Shown here one piece after another: positions 33,924 to 42,655 of a stretch of DNA of 64,000 nucleotides. The stretch is from NCBI GenBank assembly GCA_040880805.1, contig JBBDHW010000043.1, positions 18,561 to 82,560 of the forward strand. Direction: 5' to 3'. Position numbers and translations under genes: made by a program. The notes beneath the pieces were generated by a model. It was not told where the DNA came from, searched no databases, and worked only from the letters and a program-made list of their open reading frames with translations. This DNA is from Acidimicrobiia bacterium (GTDB taxonomy: Bacteria > Actinomycetota > Acidimicrobiia > IMCC26256 > DASPTH01). How positions within the stretch are numbered: the first letter of the stretch is position 1; the number at the start of each line of letters is the position of its first letter.

Positions 33924-34342
33924 CTGTCCTCCAGGGTGTCCTCGGGGAGCGTGGCCAGCAGGCGCCGGTCGGGCAAGTACGACAGCAGTTTGTCGGCTTC
34001 GCGGCGCGTGCACCAGCGCAGGTCGTCGATCTCGTCGTTGGGCGCGAACTCGTGGCTCACGGAGAGTGGTTCCATCAGCCAGTAGCGCGCCACCTTGGGC
34101 CGTCCTGCCGAGTCGGTGTAGCGCGTCTCACCGGCGGGCTCGCCGAGGGTGCAGCGCAGCCCGGTCTCCTCCTCCACCTCGCGAAGCGCCGTGTCCTCGT
34201 CGCTCTCGCCGGGGTCGGCCTTGCCTTTGGGGAAGCTCCAGTCGTCGCGGGGCCGGTGAACCAGCAGCACTCGCCGACCGTCGGGATCTGCCCGAATCAC
34301 GATGCCGCCTGCCGCGCGAACTACATCACCGGCTACATCCAC
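33920..34342 (-). CDS. Nudix hydrolase (MutT1 N-terminal-domain type)
   Basis: 140 residues with a complete Nudix box: GKADPGESDEDTALREVEEE then TGL, matching G-x5-E-x7-R-E-x2-E-E-x-G. The end FAPNDEIDDLRWCTRREADK resembles mycobacterial MutT1, which hydrolyses 8-oxo-dGTP and diadenosine polyphosphates. The GTG start overlaps the CHAD stop by ten bases, and its own stop overlaps the histidine-phosphatase start. In Mycobacterium mutT1 also lies next to ppk, as here. Confidence 0.9.
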   Translation of the reverse strand: MDVAGDVVRAAGGIVIRADPDGRRVLLVHRPRDDWSFPKGKADPGESDEDTALREVEEETGLRCTLGEPAGETRYTDSAGRPKVARYWLMEPLSVSHEFAPNDEIDDLRWCTRREADKLLSYLPDRRLLATLPEDTLEDR

Positions 34343-35919
34343 TGGCGGAGTTGCTTGCGCCGCGCGCGCGCCCAGACTTCGGGCCACTGCTCGCGGGCAG
34401 CGACACGCGCCGCGTCGCGCTCGATCGCGACGAGCTCGCCCGCGACGAACGCCGTGGGCCCGGTCGCATGGGTGCGCAGCCACTGGCCCGTGACGACCGC
34501 GTCCTGGTGTTCGCCGAGCACGTCCTGCACCGACTCCATTGCGCGCGCAAAGCGCCGAGCGTCCTTGCCGAGCGCGGGTGCGACCGCTTCAGCCGCGTAC
34601 CGGCAGCGCTTGGCGTGGATTCGCACGCGGTGGAGCTCGTGGTCGTCCGGTGCGGGACCGAGCGCCTGCACCGCGTCGCGCAAGTTCCGCCATGGCCTCC
34701 GTACGAAATCGGAGAGGTCGCGCTCGTCGTCGTCTTCGTCGAGATGCTCCGCGAACTTCGGTGCGCGCGCCGCGTCGACGAGCGTGTCGAGGAGAGCGAA
34801 GTAGCGTTCGGAACGCATCTCGCGGAGCAACTCAACCCGATATTGCTCACGGCGCTCCGAGAGCGTGTCGAGCAGTTGCTTGCCGTCGTCGGTGTCGGAG
34901 GGTGGGAGCTCGGCGAGCCGCGCCTCGAGGCGATCGAGGAGCACCTCGGTGTCGCGCACTGCGCCGAGCAGCGCGCCGAGCCACTGCAGCTGTGCGCGAA
35001 TCGGCTCGCTCCACGCCTCGTCGAGCACCGAACCGAAGGTCCGCAGGTCGGAGCGGAGCCGGCGCGTGGCAACGCGCGCCTGGTGCACCGCTTCCGGGTC
35101 GGTGCCGAGCCGCACGCCGGGATCGTTGCCGATCAGGCGGAGGGCGGCGGTGGCGATCGCAGCCTGCACCACCTCGGCCGGCGTGGACGCGATGTCGAGC
35201 GGTCGCGGCGGGACGAGATCGGGAGGTTCGGCGGCACGCGGTCCGAGCGCGCGCACGATCTTGGGGACGGGATCGGGATGTCCCGCTCCCGCCGCGCGCA
35301 GCCGCGCGACGAGCGCGGCAACCAGCGTTGGCGATGCCGAATCCTCCAGCTCTACCTCGAGCTCTCGGAACCGTGCCGCGAGTCGGATACCGTCGAGCAA
35401 CGAAACCTCGTCGTCGACGACCTCGCCGATCGTGGCACCGTCTTCGTCGCGCAGTACGACGCGGTTCCTCACCGTGTTGAGCCGCGCAACCGGTGCCAGT
35501 GGCGCGCGGCGGATGAGCGCGAGCACGAGGTCGACGGCGGCTTGGGGTGGTTCGCCCGGCTCGCCGTCGAGATGCAGCTCGTGGCGTGTGAGCGCTTCGG
35601 CATCTCTTGCGACCGGCAGCTTCACCGTCCAGCCTTCCGCGTTCCGGTACCGCAAGCTCGCGCCGGCGCGCGAAAGCCGGAAGTCGTCGGTATCGAAGTA
35701 CGTGGCCTGCAGCCGGATCATGTCAGGCGCGTCGGGATGCAGGCCGTCGACCGTGCTCAGGTCGGGAAGCTGGAAGAGCGGTCCCGGCGAGAACTTGAAC
35801 TCGTGCTCCCGCTGTCCGCTCTCGGCGGCTCCGCCTTCTTGATGGCTCGCTCTCTGCGAGCCGGGATACCCGGCTCGCTCACGATCGCTCGCGTGCGGAC
35901 GCTTCGCTTCCGGCGTCAC
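34333..35919 (-). CDS. CYTH-CHAD protein, polyphosphate-associated
   Basis: 528 residues. The CYTH domain (about 40-240) shows EHEFKFSPG, IRLQATYFDTDDFRLSRAG, ASLRYRNAEGWTVKLPV and VSLLDGIRLAARFRELEVEL, the acidic/basic tunnel of triphosphate-binding enzymes. The CHAD domain (about 265-520) has EAVHQARVATRRLRSDLRTF and ELHRVRIHAKRCRYAAEAV, the histidine/arginine helices that bind polyphosphate. GTG at 35919 overlaps the ppk stop (GTGA). Codons 14-25 are encoded by a REP-like palindrome. Confidence 0.88.
   Translation of the reverse strand: MTPEAKRPHASDRERAGYPGSQRASHQEGGAAESGQREHEFKFSPGPLFQLPDLSTVDGLHPDAPDMIRLQATYFDTDDFRLSRAGASLRYRNAEGWTVKLPVARDAEALTRHELHLDGEPGEPPQAAVDLVLALIRRAPLAPVARLNTVRNRVVLRDEDGATIGEVVDDEVSLLDGIRLAARFRELEVELEDSASPTLVAALVARLRAAGAGHPDPVPKIVRALGPRAAEPPDLVPPRPLDIASTPAEVVQAAIATAALRLIGNDPGVRLGTDPEAVHQARVATRRLRSDLRTFGSVLDEAWSEPIRAQLQWLGALLGAVRDTEVLLDRLEARLAELPPSDTDDGKQLLDTLSERREQYRVELLREMRSERYFALLDTLVDAARAPKFAEHLDEDDDERDLSDFVRRPWRNLRDAVQALGPAPDDHELHRVRIHAKRCRYAAEAVAPALGKDARRFARAMESVQDVLGEHQDAVVTGQWLRTHATGPTAFVAGELVAIERDAARVAAREQWPEVWARARRKQLRQWM
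35844..35890 (+). repeat. REP-like palindromic element, copy 2 (inside CYTH-CHAD coding sequence)
   Basis: Core 35856-35878: perfect arms GCGAGCCGGG and CCCGGCTCGC around ATA. Flanks GGCTCGCTCTCT and TCACGATCGCTC resemble the other copies. It lies in frame within the N-terminus of the CYTH-CHAD gene, encoding the AGYPGSQRA segment. Confidence 0.85.
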
Positions 35920-38012
35920 GACGCGTGTGCGCGAGCGATGGCGAGCTCTTGGAGGCGCCGTTGCGTCGACTCGCCGACCAGGGTGGGCAGCTTCTGCCAC
36001 GCGCCGTCGGAGGTGAGCTCCCACGCCAGCGTGTCGTCGGCGAGGTTGGCGTCGAGCAGCTCCGCCAAGCGCGCGCGCAGGCGAGGGTCACTCACCGGCG
36101 CGAGCGCTTCGACGCGCCGGTCGAGGTTTCGTGGCATAAGGTCGGCCGAACCGATGAGGTATTCGGCCTCGGCGGGATCGGCGCCGAACCGGAACACCCG
36201 AGAGTGCTCGAGGAATCGGCCCACGATCGAGCGCACTCGGATCGTCTCCGACAACCCCGGCACTTGCGGGCGCAGGCAGCAGATGCCGCGCACCAGCAGG
36301 TCGATCCTGACACCGCGTTGAGCCGCCGCGTAGAGCGCGTCGATCATCCCCGCGTCGACGAGCGCGTTCATCTTCATCGTGATGCAACCGTCGCGACCTC
36401 TCGCCGCTTCACGCTCGATGCGCTCGACGATCGCCTGCCGGACGTGTGATGGCGCAACGAGCAGCTTGCGGTAGAAGACCTGGTGGCTGTAGCCGGTGAG
36501 GTGATTGAAGAGGTCGGTGAGGTCGGCGCCGAGATCGGGGTCGGCGGAGAGCAGCCCGAGGTCTTCGTAGGTGTTCGCGGTCTTCGGGTTGTAGTTCCCG
36601 GTGCCGACGTGGCAGTAACGCCGGATACCGTCGGCCTCCTGCCGCACGACGAGGAGCACCTTGGCGTGCGTCTTGAGCCCGACGAGCCCGTACACCACGT
36701 GTACGCCTGCTTCTTCGAGCACGCGGGCACGTTCGATGTTGGCTTGTTCGTCGAACCGCGCGGTGAGCTCGACGAGTGCCACCACCTGCTTGCCCTGCTC
36801 GGCTGCCTTGATGAGAGCACGCACGATCGCGCTCTCCGGACCGGCGGTGCGGTAGATGGTCTGCTTGATCGCGAGGACGGCGGGATCGCTCGCGGCCTGC
36901 TCCACGAACTGCTCGACCGATGTGGTGAACGAGTCGTAGGGATGGTGCACGAGCACATCGCCGGCTTGGAGCAGGCGGAAGAAGTCGGGGGCGGTGTCGC
37001 CCGCCGTGAGCGCAGCCTGGGTCTGCGGCAGCCACACTTCGTCCTTCAAGTCCGGGCGGTCGAGCGCGCACAGTGCCCAGAGCCCACGGAGGTCGAGCGG
37101 TCCCTCGATCCTCGTGACGTCAGCTTCCGAGAGCTCGAGCTCCCGGCAGAGCAGAGCGATCGTCTCGCGGCTCATGTCGGTGTCGACTTCGAGCCGCACG
37201 ACCCGGCCGAACCGGCTCCGGCGACGCAACACGGACTCGACCGCCTCGAGGAGATCCTCGGCTTCGTCTTCGAGCTCGAAGTCGGTGTCGCGGGTGACGC
37301 GGAACGGAGAGTGCGCGAGCACTTCCATTCCGGGGAACAGCGCGTCGAGCTTCGCCGCGATCAGCTGCTCGAGCAGTACGAAGCGCTGGCCGTCGGGGAG
37401 CTCGAGGAAGCGCGGGAGGAGCGGTGGGACCTTGACACGCGCGAAGCGCTCCTCGCCGGTCGCGGAGTCGCGAACAGTGACGGCGAGGTTGAGCGACAGG
37501 TTCGAGATGTACGGGAAGGGGTGGGCGGGATCTACGGCGAGGGGCGTGAGCACGGGAAAGATGCGCTCGGTGAACAGCTCGTCGAGATGGGCACGATCGT
37601 CGGCCGACAGATCGTCCCGGTCGGCGAACGCGACGCCGCGCTCCTCGAGCGCGGGCACGAGTTCCTTCGCGAACACCGCGGCCTCCCGCTCGCAGAGGTC
37701 GCTGACCCGGCTGCGGATCTCGCGGATCAGGTCGACGAGATCGAGGCTGTCGGGCGTGGTGGTGCGCAGGCCGGCCGCGAGCTGTTCCATCATTCCGGCG
37801 ACCCGTACCTGGAAGAACTCGTCGAGGTGCTCGCTCACGATCGCGAGGAACTTGGCGCGCTCGAGGAGCGGGACGGCGGCATCCTCGGCGAGCGCGAGGA
37901 CGCGCGCGACGAAATCGAGGAACGACAGCTCCCGGTTCAGGTAGCGCACGCCGACTGCCGGAATAGCTGAAGGATCGGCCTCCGCGCCGACGGCGACGTC
38001 GATGCCGGCCAT
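35916..38012 (-). CDS. ppk: Polyphosphate kinase 1
   Basis: 698 residues. N-terminal RYLNRELSFLDFVARVLALA; C-terminal phosphotransfer domains with the active-site His in VGLKTHAKVLLVV and the second in RYCHVGTGNYNPKTANTYED. It makes polyphosphate from ATP reversibly. Normal length. ATG at 38012 has TACAGT six bases upstream, a leaderless layout. It heads the operon ppk, CYTH-CHAD, Nudix, histidine phosphatase, with overlapping starts throughout; surE follows 30 bases on. Confidence 0.95.
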   Translation of the reverse strand: MAGIDVAVGAEADPSAIPAVGVRYLNRELSFLDFVARVLALAEDAAVPLLERAKFLAIVSEHLDEFFQVRVAGMMEQLAAGLRTTTPDSLDLVDLIREIRSRVSDLCEREAAVFAKELVPALEERGVAFADRDDLSADDRAHLDELFTERIFPVLTPLAVDPAHPFPYISNLSLNLAVTVRDSATGEERFARVKVPPLLPRFLELPDGQRFVLLEQLIAAKLDALFPGMEVLAHSPFRVTRDTDFELEDEAEDLLEAVESVLRRRSRFGRVVRLEVDTDMSRETIALLCRELELSEADVTRIEGPLDLRGLWALCALDRPDLKDEVWLPQTQAALTAGDTAPDFFRLLQAGDVLVHHPYDSFTTSVEQFVEQAASDPAVLAIKQTIYRTAGPESAIVRALIKAAEQGKQVVALVELTARFDEQANIERARVLEEAGVHVVYGLVGLKTHAKVLLVVRQEADGIRRYCHVGTGNYNPKTANTYEDLGLLSADPDLGADLTDLFNHLTGYSHQVFYRKLLVAPSHVRQAIVERIEREAARGRDGCITMKMNALVDAGMIDALYAAAQRGVRIDLLVRGICCLRPQVPGLSETIRVRSIVGRFLEHSRVFRFGADPAEAEYLIGSADLMPRNLDRRVEALAPVSDPRLRARLAELLDANLADDTLAWELTSDGAWQKLPTLVGESTQRRLQELAIARAHAS

Positions 38013-38018
38013 CGGCCA

Positions 38019-38024
38019 ACTGTA
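38019..38024 (-). promoter_or_regulatory. Candidate -10 (TACAGT) for leaderless ppk mRNA
   Basis: On the minus strand TACAGT lies six bases before the ppk ATG, with no ribosome site between. Confidence 0.45.
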
Positions 38025-38072
38025 TCGGGTACTCCGAGCGGCCGGCTCGGCCCCGGTATCGTGAGTGTGGCG

Positions 38073-39359
38073 ATGAGCACCGACCCTCGCTTCGCCGAGC
38101 CCACTCCGTTCGCGAGGCTCGTCTACGCCCACGCGATCAGCGTCGCGGGGGACGCCTGCCTCACCGTGTCGCTCGCGGGCTCGCTCTTCTTCCAGAACCC
38201 CACCGGTGCGGCGCGGGGCAAGGTCCTCCTCTACCTCGTCCTCACGATGGCGCCGTTCGCCATCGTCGCTCCGGTGCTGGGTCCCGCACTCGACCGAAGC
38301 CGCGGCGGGCGGCGCATGCTCGTGATCCTGTCGGCCGCCGGCCGGGCCGTGCTGTGTCTCGCGATGGCCCAGTACATCAGCAAGTCGGCCCCTGAGGGGC
38401 TGCTCGTCTACCCGCTCGCGTTCGGGGCGCTGGTCCTGGCGAAGGGCTATTCCATCGCCAAGAGCGCGCTGGTGCCCGCGCTCGTCAGGAACAAGAGCGA
38501 GCTGGTCAATGCCAACTCCCGTCTGGCGTTACTGAGCGTGATCGCGGCCATCTTGGGTGGTCTGCCGGCCGCCGGCGTTCAGCACCTCTTCGGTGCCGAC
38601 TGGTCGTTGCGCGTCGCTGCGGTCGTCTTCGCCGCCGCGGCAATCCTGGGGTTCCAGATCCCGAAGGCGCCCACGAGGGGCCCGGCGGACAGTCGCGACG
38701 ACGAGGTGATCGAAGCGGAGCTCCACCAGCCGAGCATCCTGCTCGCCGGGAGCGCGATGGCCGTGCTCCGTGGCAGCGTCGGTTTCCTCTCCTTCTTCAC
38801 GGCTTTCGCGTTGAAGAACGACCTGTTCGGGTTGGGGGTCACGCTCGGCGCGGCTGCGGTTGGCGGATTCGTCGGTGTGGTCGCGGCGCCGATCGCTCGC
38901 CGTTCCGAACGCGAGGAGGTGATTCTCGCGTCGGCGCTCGTGTTGCCGGCGGCGTTCACGCTGTTCGGCGCGTTCATCGGTGGGACGTTCGGGTTCATGA
39001 TGGCCGCGTTCGCCGTCGCGATCGGAGCAGCCGCCGGACGGCTCGGCTTCGACAGCTTGCTGCAGCGCGACGGACCCGACGCCGTGCGCGGTCGTGCGTT
39101 CGCGCGCTTCGAGACGCGCTTCCAGCTCGTTTGGGTGATCGGCGGGATACTCGGCGTGATCCCGATCGCCGAGAAGTTCGGCCTGTTCGTGCTCTCGGTC
39201 GTGTTGCTCTGCGCAGCCGCTTCGTACGTGGCGGCGCTCCGCGCCGCACGACGGCGAGGGATGCGCACGAAGCTGATGCCCGATTCGGTCGATCGAGCCA
39301 TCACTCGGTCGCGCAACCACGCCCTCGACCGCGTCCGCAAGCGCTTCAAGAAGCCTTGA
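38073..39359 (+). CDS. MFS-type membrane transporter
   Basis: About 428 residues with ten to twelve membrane helices. PFARLVYAHAISVAGDACLT at the start, a DRSRGGRRM loop between helices 2 and 3 (MFS motif-A-like) and a basic C-terminal tail (RRRGMRTKLMPDSVDRAITR). It belongs with the major-facilitator proteins; no substrate motif is recognised. ATG at 38073 is chosen; GTG at 38061 is in frame. Downstream is a REP-like element. Confidence 0.78.
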   Translation: MSTDPRFAEPTPFARLVYAHAISVAGDACLTVSLAGSLFFQNPTGAARGKVLLYLVLTMAPFAIVAPVLGPALDRSRGGRRMLVILSAAGRAVLCLAMAQYISKSAPEGLLVYPLAFGALVLAKGYSIAKSALVPALVRNKSELVNANSRLALLSVIAAILGGLPAAGVQHLFGADWSLRVAAVVFAAAAILGFQIPKAPTRGPADSRDDEVIEAELHQPSILLAGSAMAVLRGSVGFLSFFTAFALKNDLFGLGVTLGAAAVGGFVGVVAAPIARRSEREEVILASALVLPAAFTLFGAFIGGTFGFMMAAFAVAIGAAAGRLGFDSLLQRDGPDAVRGRAFARFETRFQLVWVIGGILGVIPIAEKFGLFVLSVVLLCAAASYVAALRAARRRGMRTKLMPDSVDRAITRSRNHALDRVRKRFKKP

Positions 39360-39366
39360 TCATGGG

Positions 39367-39411
39367 TCACTCACTGCGAATCGGGGATACCCCGATTCGC
39401 AGCCGTTCGTT
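39367..39411 (+). repeat. REP-like palindromic element, copy 3
   Basis: Core 39376-39400: perfect arms GCGAATCGGGG and CCCCGATTCGC around ATA. Against copy 2 the stem has GC-to-AT changes on both arms (AGCC to AATC with GGCT to GATT), so base pairing is kept. It lies between convergent stop codons. Confidence 0.85.
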
Positions 39412-39417
39412 CCCGTC

Positions 39418-40152
39418 CTACTTGTCCCAGCCGCTCGTGGCGCCGCGGGTCATGCCGTAGGGGCCGACCGGCCAGTTGAAGCAGTCGACCATGAGCGTGT
39501 CGACCTGCTCGCGGGTGGCGATGCCCTCTTCGACGACGCGGTTCGCCTCCTGGATCATCGCGAAGTACACGCGGTTGGCAACGAAGCCCCACGCCGTCGT
39601 CGTGTCGTTGATGACCACGGGGTTCTTGCCGCACGCCGCAGCGACGTCGGTGACCGTGTCGACGGTCGCGTCGCTCGTACCGGGAGCGCGGATGATCTCG
39701 GCGAGCCGCATGACGACCGGGGGAGACGCCCAGTGCCAGCCGATCACGAGTTCCGGCCGCGAGGTGACCTCCGCGATCTGCACGATCGGGAACCCCGACG
39801 TGTTCGACGCGAGGATCGTCGTAGCCGGCGCGGCCGCGTCGAGGTCGCGGAACACCTGCTGCTTGAGCTCGAGATTCTCGGGCACGGCCTCGACCACGAG
39901 GTCGACCGCGGCCGCCTCGTCGAATGACGACGTGAACGTGAGCCGTGCGACCGCGGCGTCGGCGTCGGCGCGGCTCATCTTGCCGCGCTCCACACCGCGC
40001 TCGAACCCGTACCGTCCGGTGGTGACGTGCTCGAGCGCACGCTCGAGTGCGCCGGCGTCGAGGTCGTAACAGACGGTCTCGTACCCGGCGGTCGCCGTCA
40101 CCTGGGCGATACCGCTTCCCATGACACCCGCCCCAATGACACCCACCTTCAT
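39418..40152 (-). CDS. 3-hydroxybutyryl-CoA dehydrogenase-like protein
   Basis: 244 residues: Rossmann motif KVGVIGAGVMGSGIAQVTA, the domain-linking ASNTSGFPIVQIAEVTSRPE, catalytic His/Glu in IGWHWASPPVVMRLAEII and C-terminal helices with NDTTTAWGFVANRVYFAMIQ. The family interconverts 3-hydroxyacyl- and 3-oxoacyl-CoA with NAD(P). It is shorter than the usual 280 residues. ATG at 40152. Upstream lies a duplicated 46-bp intergenic repeat. Confidence 0.86.
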   Translation of the reverse strand: MKVGVIGAGVMGSGIAQVTATAGYETVCYDLDAGALERALEHVTTGRYGFERGVERGKMSRADADAAVARLTFTSSFDEAAAVDLVVEAVPENLELKQQVFRDLDAAAPATTILASNTSGFPIVQIAEVTSRPELVIGWHWASPPVVMRLAEIIRAPGTSDATVDTVTDVAAACGKNPVVINDTTTAWGFVANRVYFAMIQEANRVVEEGIATREQVDTLMVDCFNWPVGPYGMTRGATSGWDK

Positions 40153-40155
40153 TCT

Positions 40156-40254
40156 TTGCTTCGCTCCCACTGCGCTACTTCCGCTCGCTGCGCTCGCTCC
40201 AACTCTCATTGCTCCGCTCCCACTGCGCTACTTCCGCTCGCTGCGCTCGCTCCA
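40156..40254. repeat. Duplicated 46-bp intergenic repeat
   Basis: Units 40156-40201 and 40209-40254 are identical except for one base, separated by seven bases. They are strongly asymmetric (C/T-rich on the + strand, with GCTCGCTGCGCTCGCT), and occupy the 163-base gap upstream of the dehydrogenase gene. No coding potential was seen. Confidence 0.85.
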
Positions 40255-40316
40255 TCCGCTCCGTTCGCTCCGCGGCGGCCGCACGCGCGCAGGACCCGTC
40301 TTCGGGCTCTGGTTTG

Positions 40317-41600
40317 CTACTCGGGAAGGTTGATCCTGGCAAGCCAGAGGCCGGGGGCTTCGAGTTCGTTCGGTGTGGGGAGCATCGACTCGCTTTCCCA
40401 CAGCCGGTTCAGCCCTTCGACTCCCGCGCGTTCGACGACGCCTTCGCAGAACGCCTGCCCGAGCTCGTAGTGCGCCCGCTCGAGCTTCAAGCCGAGCAGT
40501 CCCTCGATGAACCGCTCGGCCTCGCCGCGCTCGACGCGATGGCGGAGCATCGCTTCGTGGATGCGCTCGAACGTGGGCACCAGACGCCGACCCACGCGTT
40601 CCGTCACGTTGTCGGCGTAACCCTCGATCACCGCCGTCAGGCGCTGCAGCTCCTCGCGCGGCGCCGCCTGGCGCGGTGACTGCATCGCACCGAGGATGCG
40701 CTCGGGGCTCGCGGTCATCGACTCGAACGACGCGGGATCGCTCGGGTCGATCGTGCCGAACTCGGCCTCGAATGCCGCGGGGTCGATCTCGTAGCTCGAC
40801 ACGTAGTCGACCGCGAGTCGGAGGAGTCGGGCCCGAACCCACGGTACCGAACGTTCGGCCGCGTGCACCACTTCGTGGAGCGCGAGGTAGAAGCGCAGGT
40901 CGTCACGCGGGAGCGTCCACTCCTCCTCGAACCCGTCGACGTTCGGTACCACGAAGCACAAGCTCGGTTCGTCGCCGTCGGGCAGCGCGCCGGTTGGCAG
41001 CGGCAGGTCGTAGCGACCGAACGCGTGCTGCGCGAGGTATCCGATCATCGAGCCCGCCTGCACGCCGAGCAGCGCCGGTGCCACCATCCGGAGCACGTCG
41101 CCGAGCGGTAGGCCGGGTGGCAGACCGGGGAACATGGCCGACAGGTCTTCGTCGGACTCGGGAACGTCTCCCGCCGAGCGCATCGCGTCACCGAGCGTGG
41201 TGGCGAGCGCCTCCAGCACGGGGCGGAGCGCGACGAGGTGCAGGTCGACCCAACCCTGCGGGCCGACGGTCTGGATCGAGGTGGCGAAGGTCGCATAGAG
41301 ACCGGTCTCCGCGACCACGAGGGTCTGCGCCGCGTGCACGAGCTCCTCGAACTGCTTGCGGTCGGCCACGTCGATCGGCGGCTCGGGCCGACCCTCGAGC
41401 GCGACCCATTCGGCCGTCTGGCGCGCGACCTCCCAGTTGACCGGGCCCGTCGACGACAGCATCCGCATCATCTGGCTGAAGTCGATCTGGGAGAAGTCGA
41501 ACGTGGACGGGTCGAACAGGAAGGCGGGAAGGAACGGCTCCGTCGAAGCGTTGTCGTCGCCGTCGCCGTTCGGATCCCCGGGTTGAGGATTGTCCGCCAC
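40317..41600 (-). CDS. Zinc-dependent metalloprotease, DUF2342 family
   Basis: 427 residues. The zinc motif ALHEVVHAAE (H-E-x2-H) lies near residue 240, after the Pro/Leu-rich PGLPPGLPLGDVLRMVAPAL and YDLPLPTG. The family is actinobacterial, listed as associated with coenzyme F420 biosynthesis, of unknown substrate. In Mycobacterium its neighbours are a PDZ-Lon protein and UPF0182; here both lie within 12 kb. GTG at 41600 has TACACT six bases upstream. The start is 12 bases from the divergent SDR start. Confidence 0.9.
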   Translation of the reverse strand: MADNPQPGDPNGDGDDNASTEPFLPAFLFDPSTFDFSQIDFSQMMRMLSSTGPVNWEVARQTAEWVALEGRPEPPIDVADRKQFEELVHAAQTLVVAETGLYATFATSIQTVGPQGWVDLHLVALRPVLEALATTLGDAMRSAGDVPESDEDLSAMFPGLPPGLPLGDVLRMVAPALLGVQAGSMIGYLAQHAFGRYDLPLPTGALPDGDEPSLCFVVPNVDGFEEEWTLPRDDLRFYLALHEVVHAAERSVPWVRARLLRLAVDYVSSYEIDPAAFEAEFGTIDPSDPASFESMTASPERILGAMQSPRQAAPREELQRLTAVIEGYADNVTERVGRRLVPTFERIHEAMLRHRVERGEAERFIEGLLGLKLERAHYELGQAFCEGVVERAGVEGLNRLWESESMLPTPNELEAPGLWLARINLPE

Positions 41601-41606
41601 GCGGTC

Positions 41607-41612
41607 AGTGTA
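41607..41612 (-). promoter_or_regulatory. Candidate -10 (TACACT) for leaderless metalloprotease gene
   Basis: On the minus strand TACACT lies six bases before the GTG at 41600, the same spacing as for ppk and moaE. Confidence 0.4.
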
Positions 41613-42655
41613 TGGAGGTGCCTGCGGTCGCCGTCACCGGCGCATCCGGGCTCGTGGGGCAGCGGCTGCTTCCGTTGCTCGTCGAGCACCCCGACGTCAC
41701 GCGTGTCGTCGCGCTCGACGTGCGCGAGCCGGGATGGCGGAGCCGCAACCTCGAGTTCCACCGGGTCGACATCGCGGGCACCAACCTCGAGCCGCTGCTG
41801 GAGGGCATCGACACCGTCGTGCACCTCGCGGGCGTGGTCGACCCGATCTCCGACGAGGCACTGATGGCGCGCGTCAACATCGAGGGAACGCGGCACGTGC
41901 TCGCGGCGGCGGCCGCGGTCGGTGTGAGTCGGGTCGTGCGTATCTCGAGCGCGACGGTGTACGGCGCGTGGCCGAACAACCCGGTTCCGCTCACCGAGCA
42001 GGCGTCGCTTCGGCCGAACCCTTACTTCTCGCCCGCGGTGCAGGGGGCGGAGGTCGAGAGGCTCATCGCCGGGTGGCGCGACGAACATCCCGGGGTGACC
42101 GTCACCACGCTGCGCTCGGCACCGGTTGTCGGCCCGGGCGCCGAACGCCTTCCCGCCCGCATCATCCTCGGACGACCCCCGCTGCGCGTGCGCGGCGCGT
42201 CGATGCCGGTGCAGGTCGTTCATGTCGACGACCTCGCGGCTGCGCTCGTGCTGGCCGCGACGCGCGACATGCCGGGCGTGTACAACGTCGCGGCCGACGG
42301 CTGGCTCGACGCGGCCGCGGCGCGCGCGATGCTCCCGCGCACGAGCGTTCCGCCGGTACCCGCAGAGGTGCTCGAGCGCGTGCTGCGGCGCACGTGGGCG
42401 CTCGGTATGGGTGACGTGCCGCCCGGCGTGGTGCCGTACCTCGTGCATCCCTGGGTGATCGCCAACGACAAGCTCAAGGAGGCGGGCTGGGCGCCGAGCC
42501 GCACGAACGAAGAGGCCATCACCGAAGCGCTCTTCGCGCTGGCGCCTCGTCGCGCCCGGTCGGGGGTGATCGCGGCGGCCGTGGTGCTGGCGGCGCTGTT
42601 CGGTGCAGTCCGGATCCGCCGCCGCCGGCGCACCAAGCGGCACGCCCGACGGTGA
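41612..42655 (+). CDS. Atypical NAD-dependent epimerase/dehydratase (SDR) with C-terminal membrane helix
   Basis: 347 residues. The nucleotide motif is VAVTGASGLVGQRLL and DTVVHLAGVVDP follows, so the Rossmann fold is clear. In the place of the catalytic Y-x3-K, the sequence reads YFSPAVQGAEVERL, with no lysine at the expected spacing. The end has a membrane helix (SGVIAAAVVLAALFGAV) and a basic tail. It may bind NAD without normal SDR catalysis. The stop overlaps the next GTG. The ATG at 41612 is so close to the divergent gene that a later start is possible. Confidence 0.78.
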   Translation: MEVPAVAVTGASGLVGQRLLPLLVEHPDVTRVVALDVREPGWRSRNLEFHRVDIAGTNLEPLLEGIDTVVHLAGVVDPISDEALMARVNIEGTRHVLAAAAAVGVSRVVRISSATVYGAWPNNPVPLTEQASLRPNPYFSPAVQGAEVERLIAGWRDEHPGVTVTTLRSAPVVGPGAERLPARIILGRPPLRVRGASMPVQVVHVDDLAAALVLAATRDMPGVYNVAADGWLDAAAARAMLPRTSVPPVPAEVLERVLRRTWALGMGDVPPGVVPYLVHPWVIANDKLKEAGWAPSRTNEEAITEALFALAPRRARSGVIAAAVVLAALFGAVRIRRRRRTKRHARR

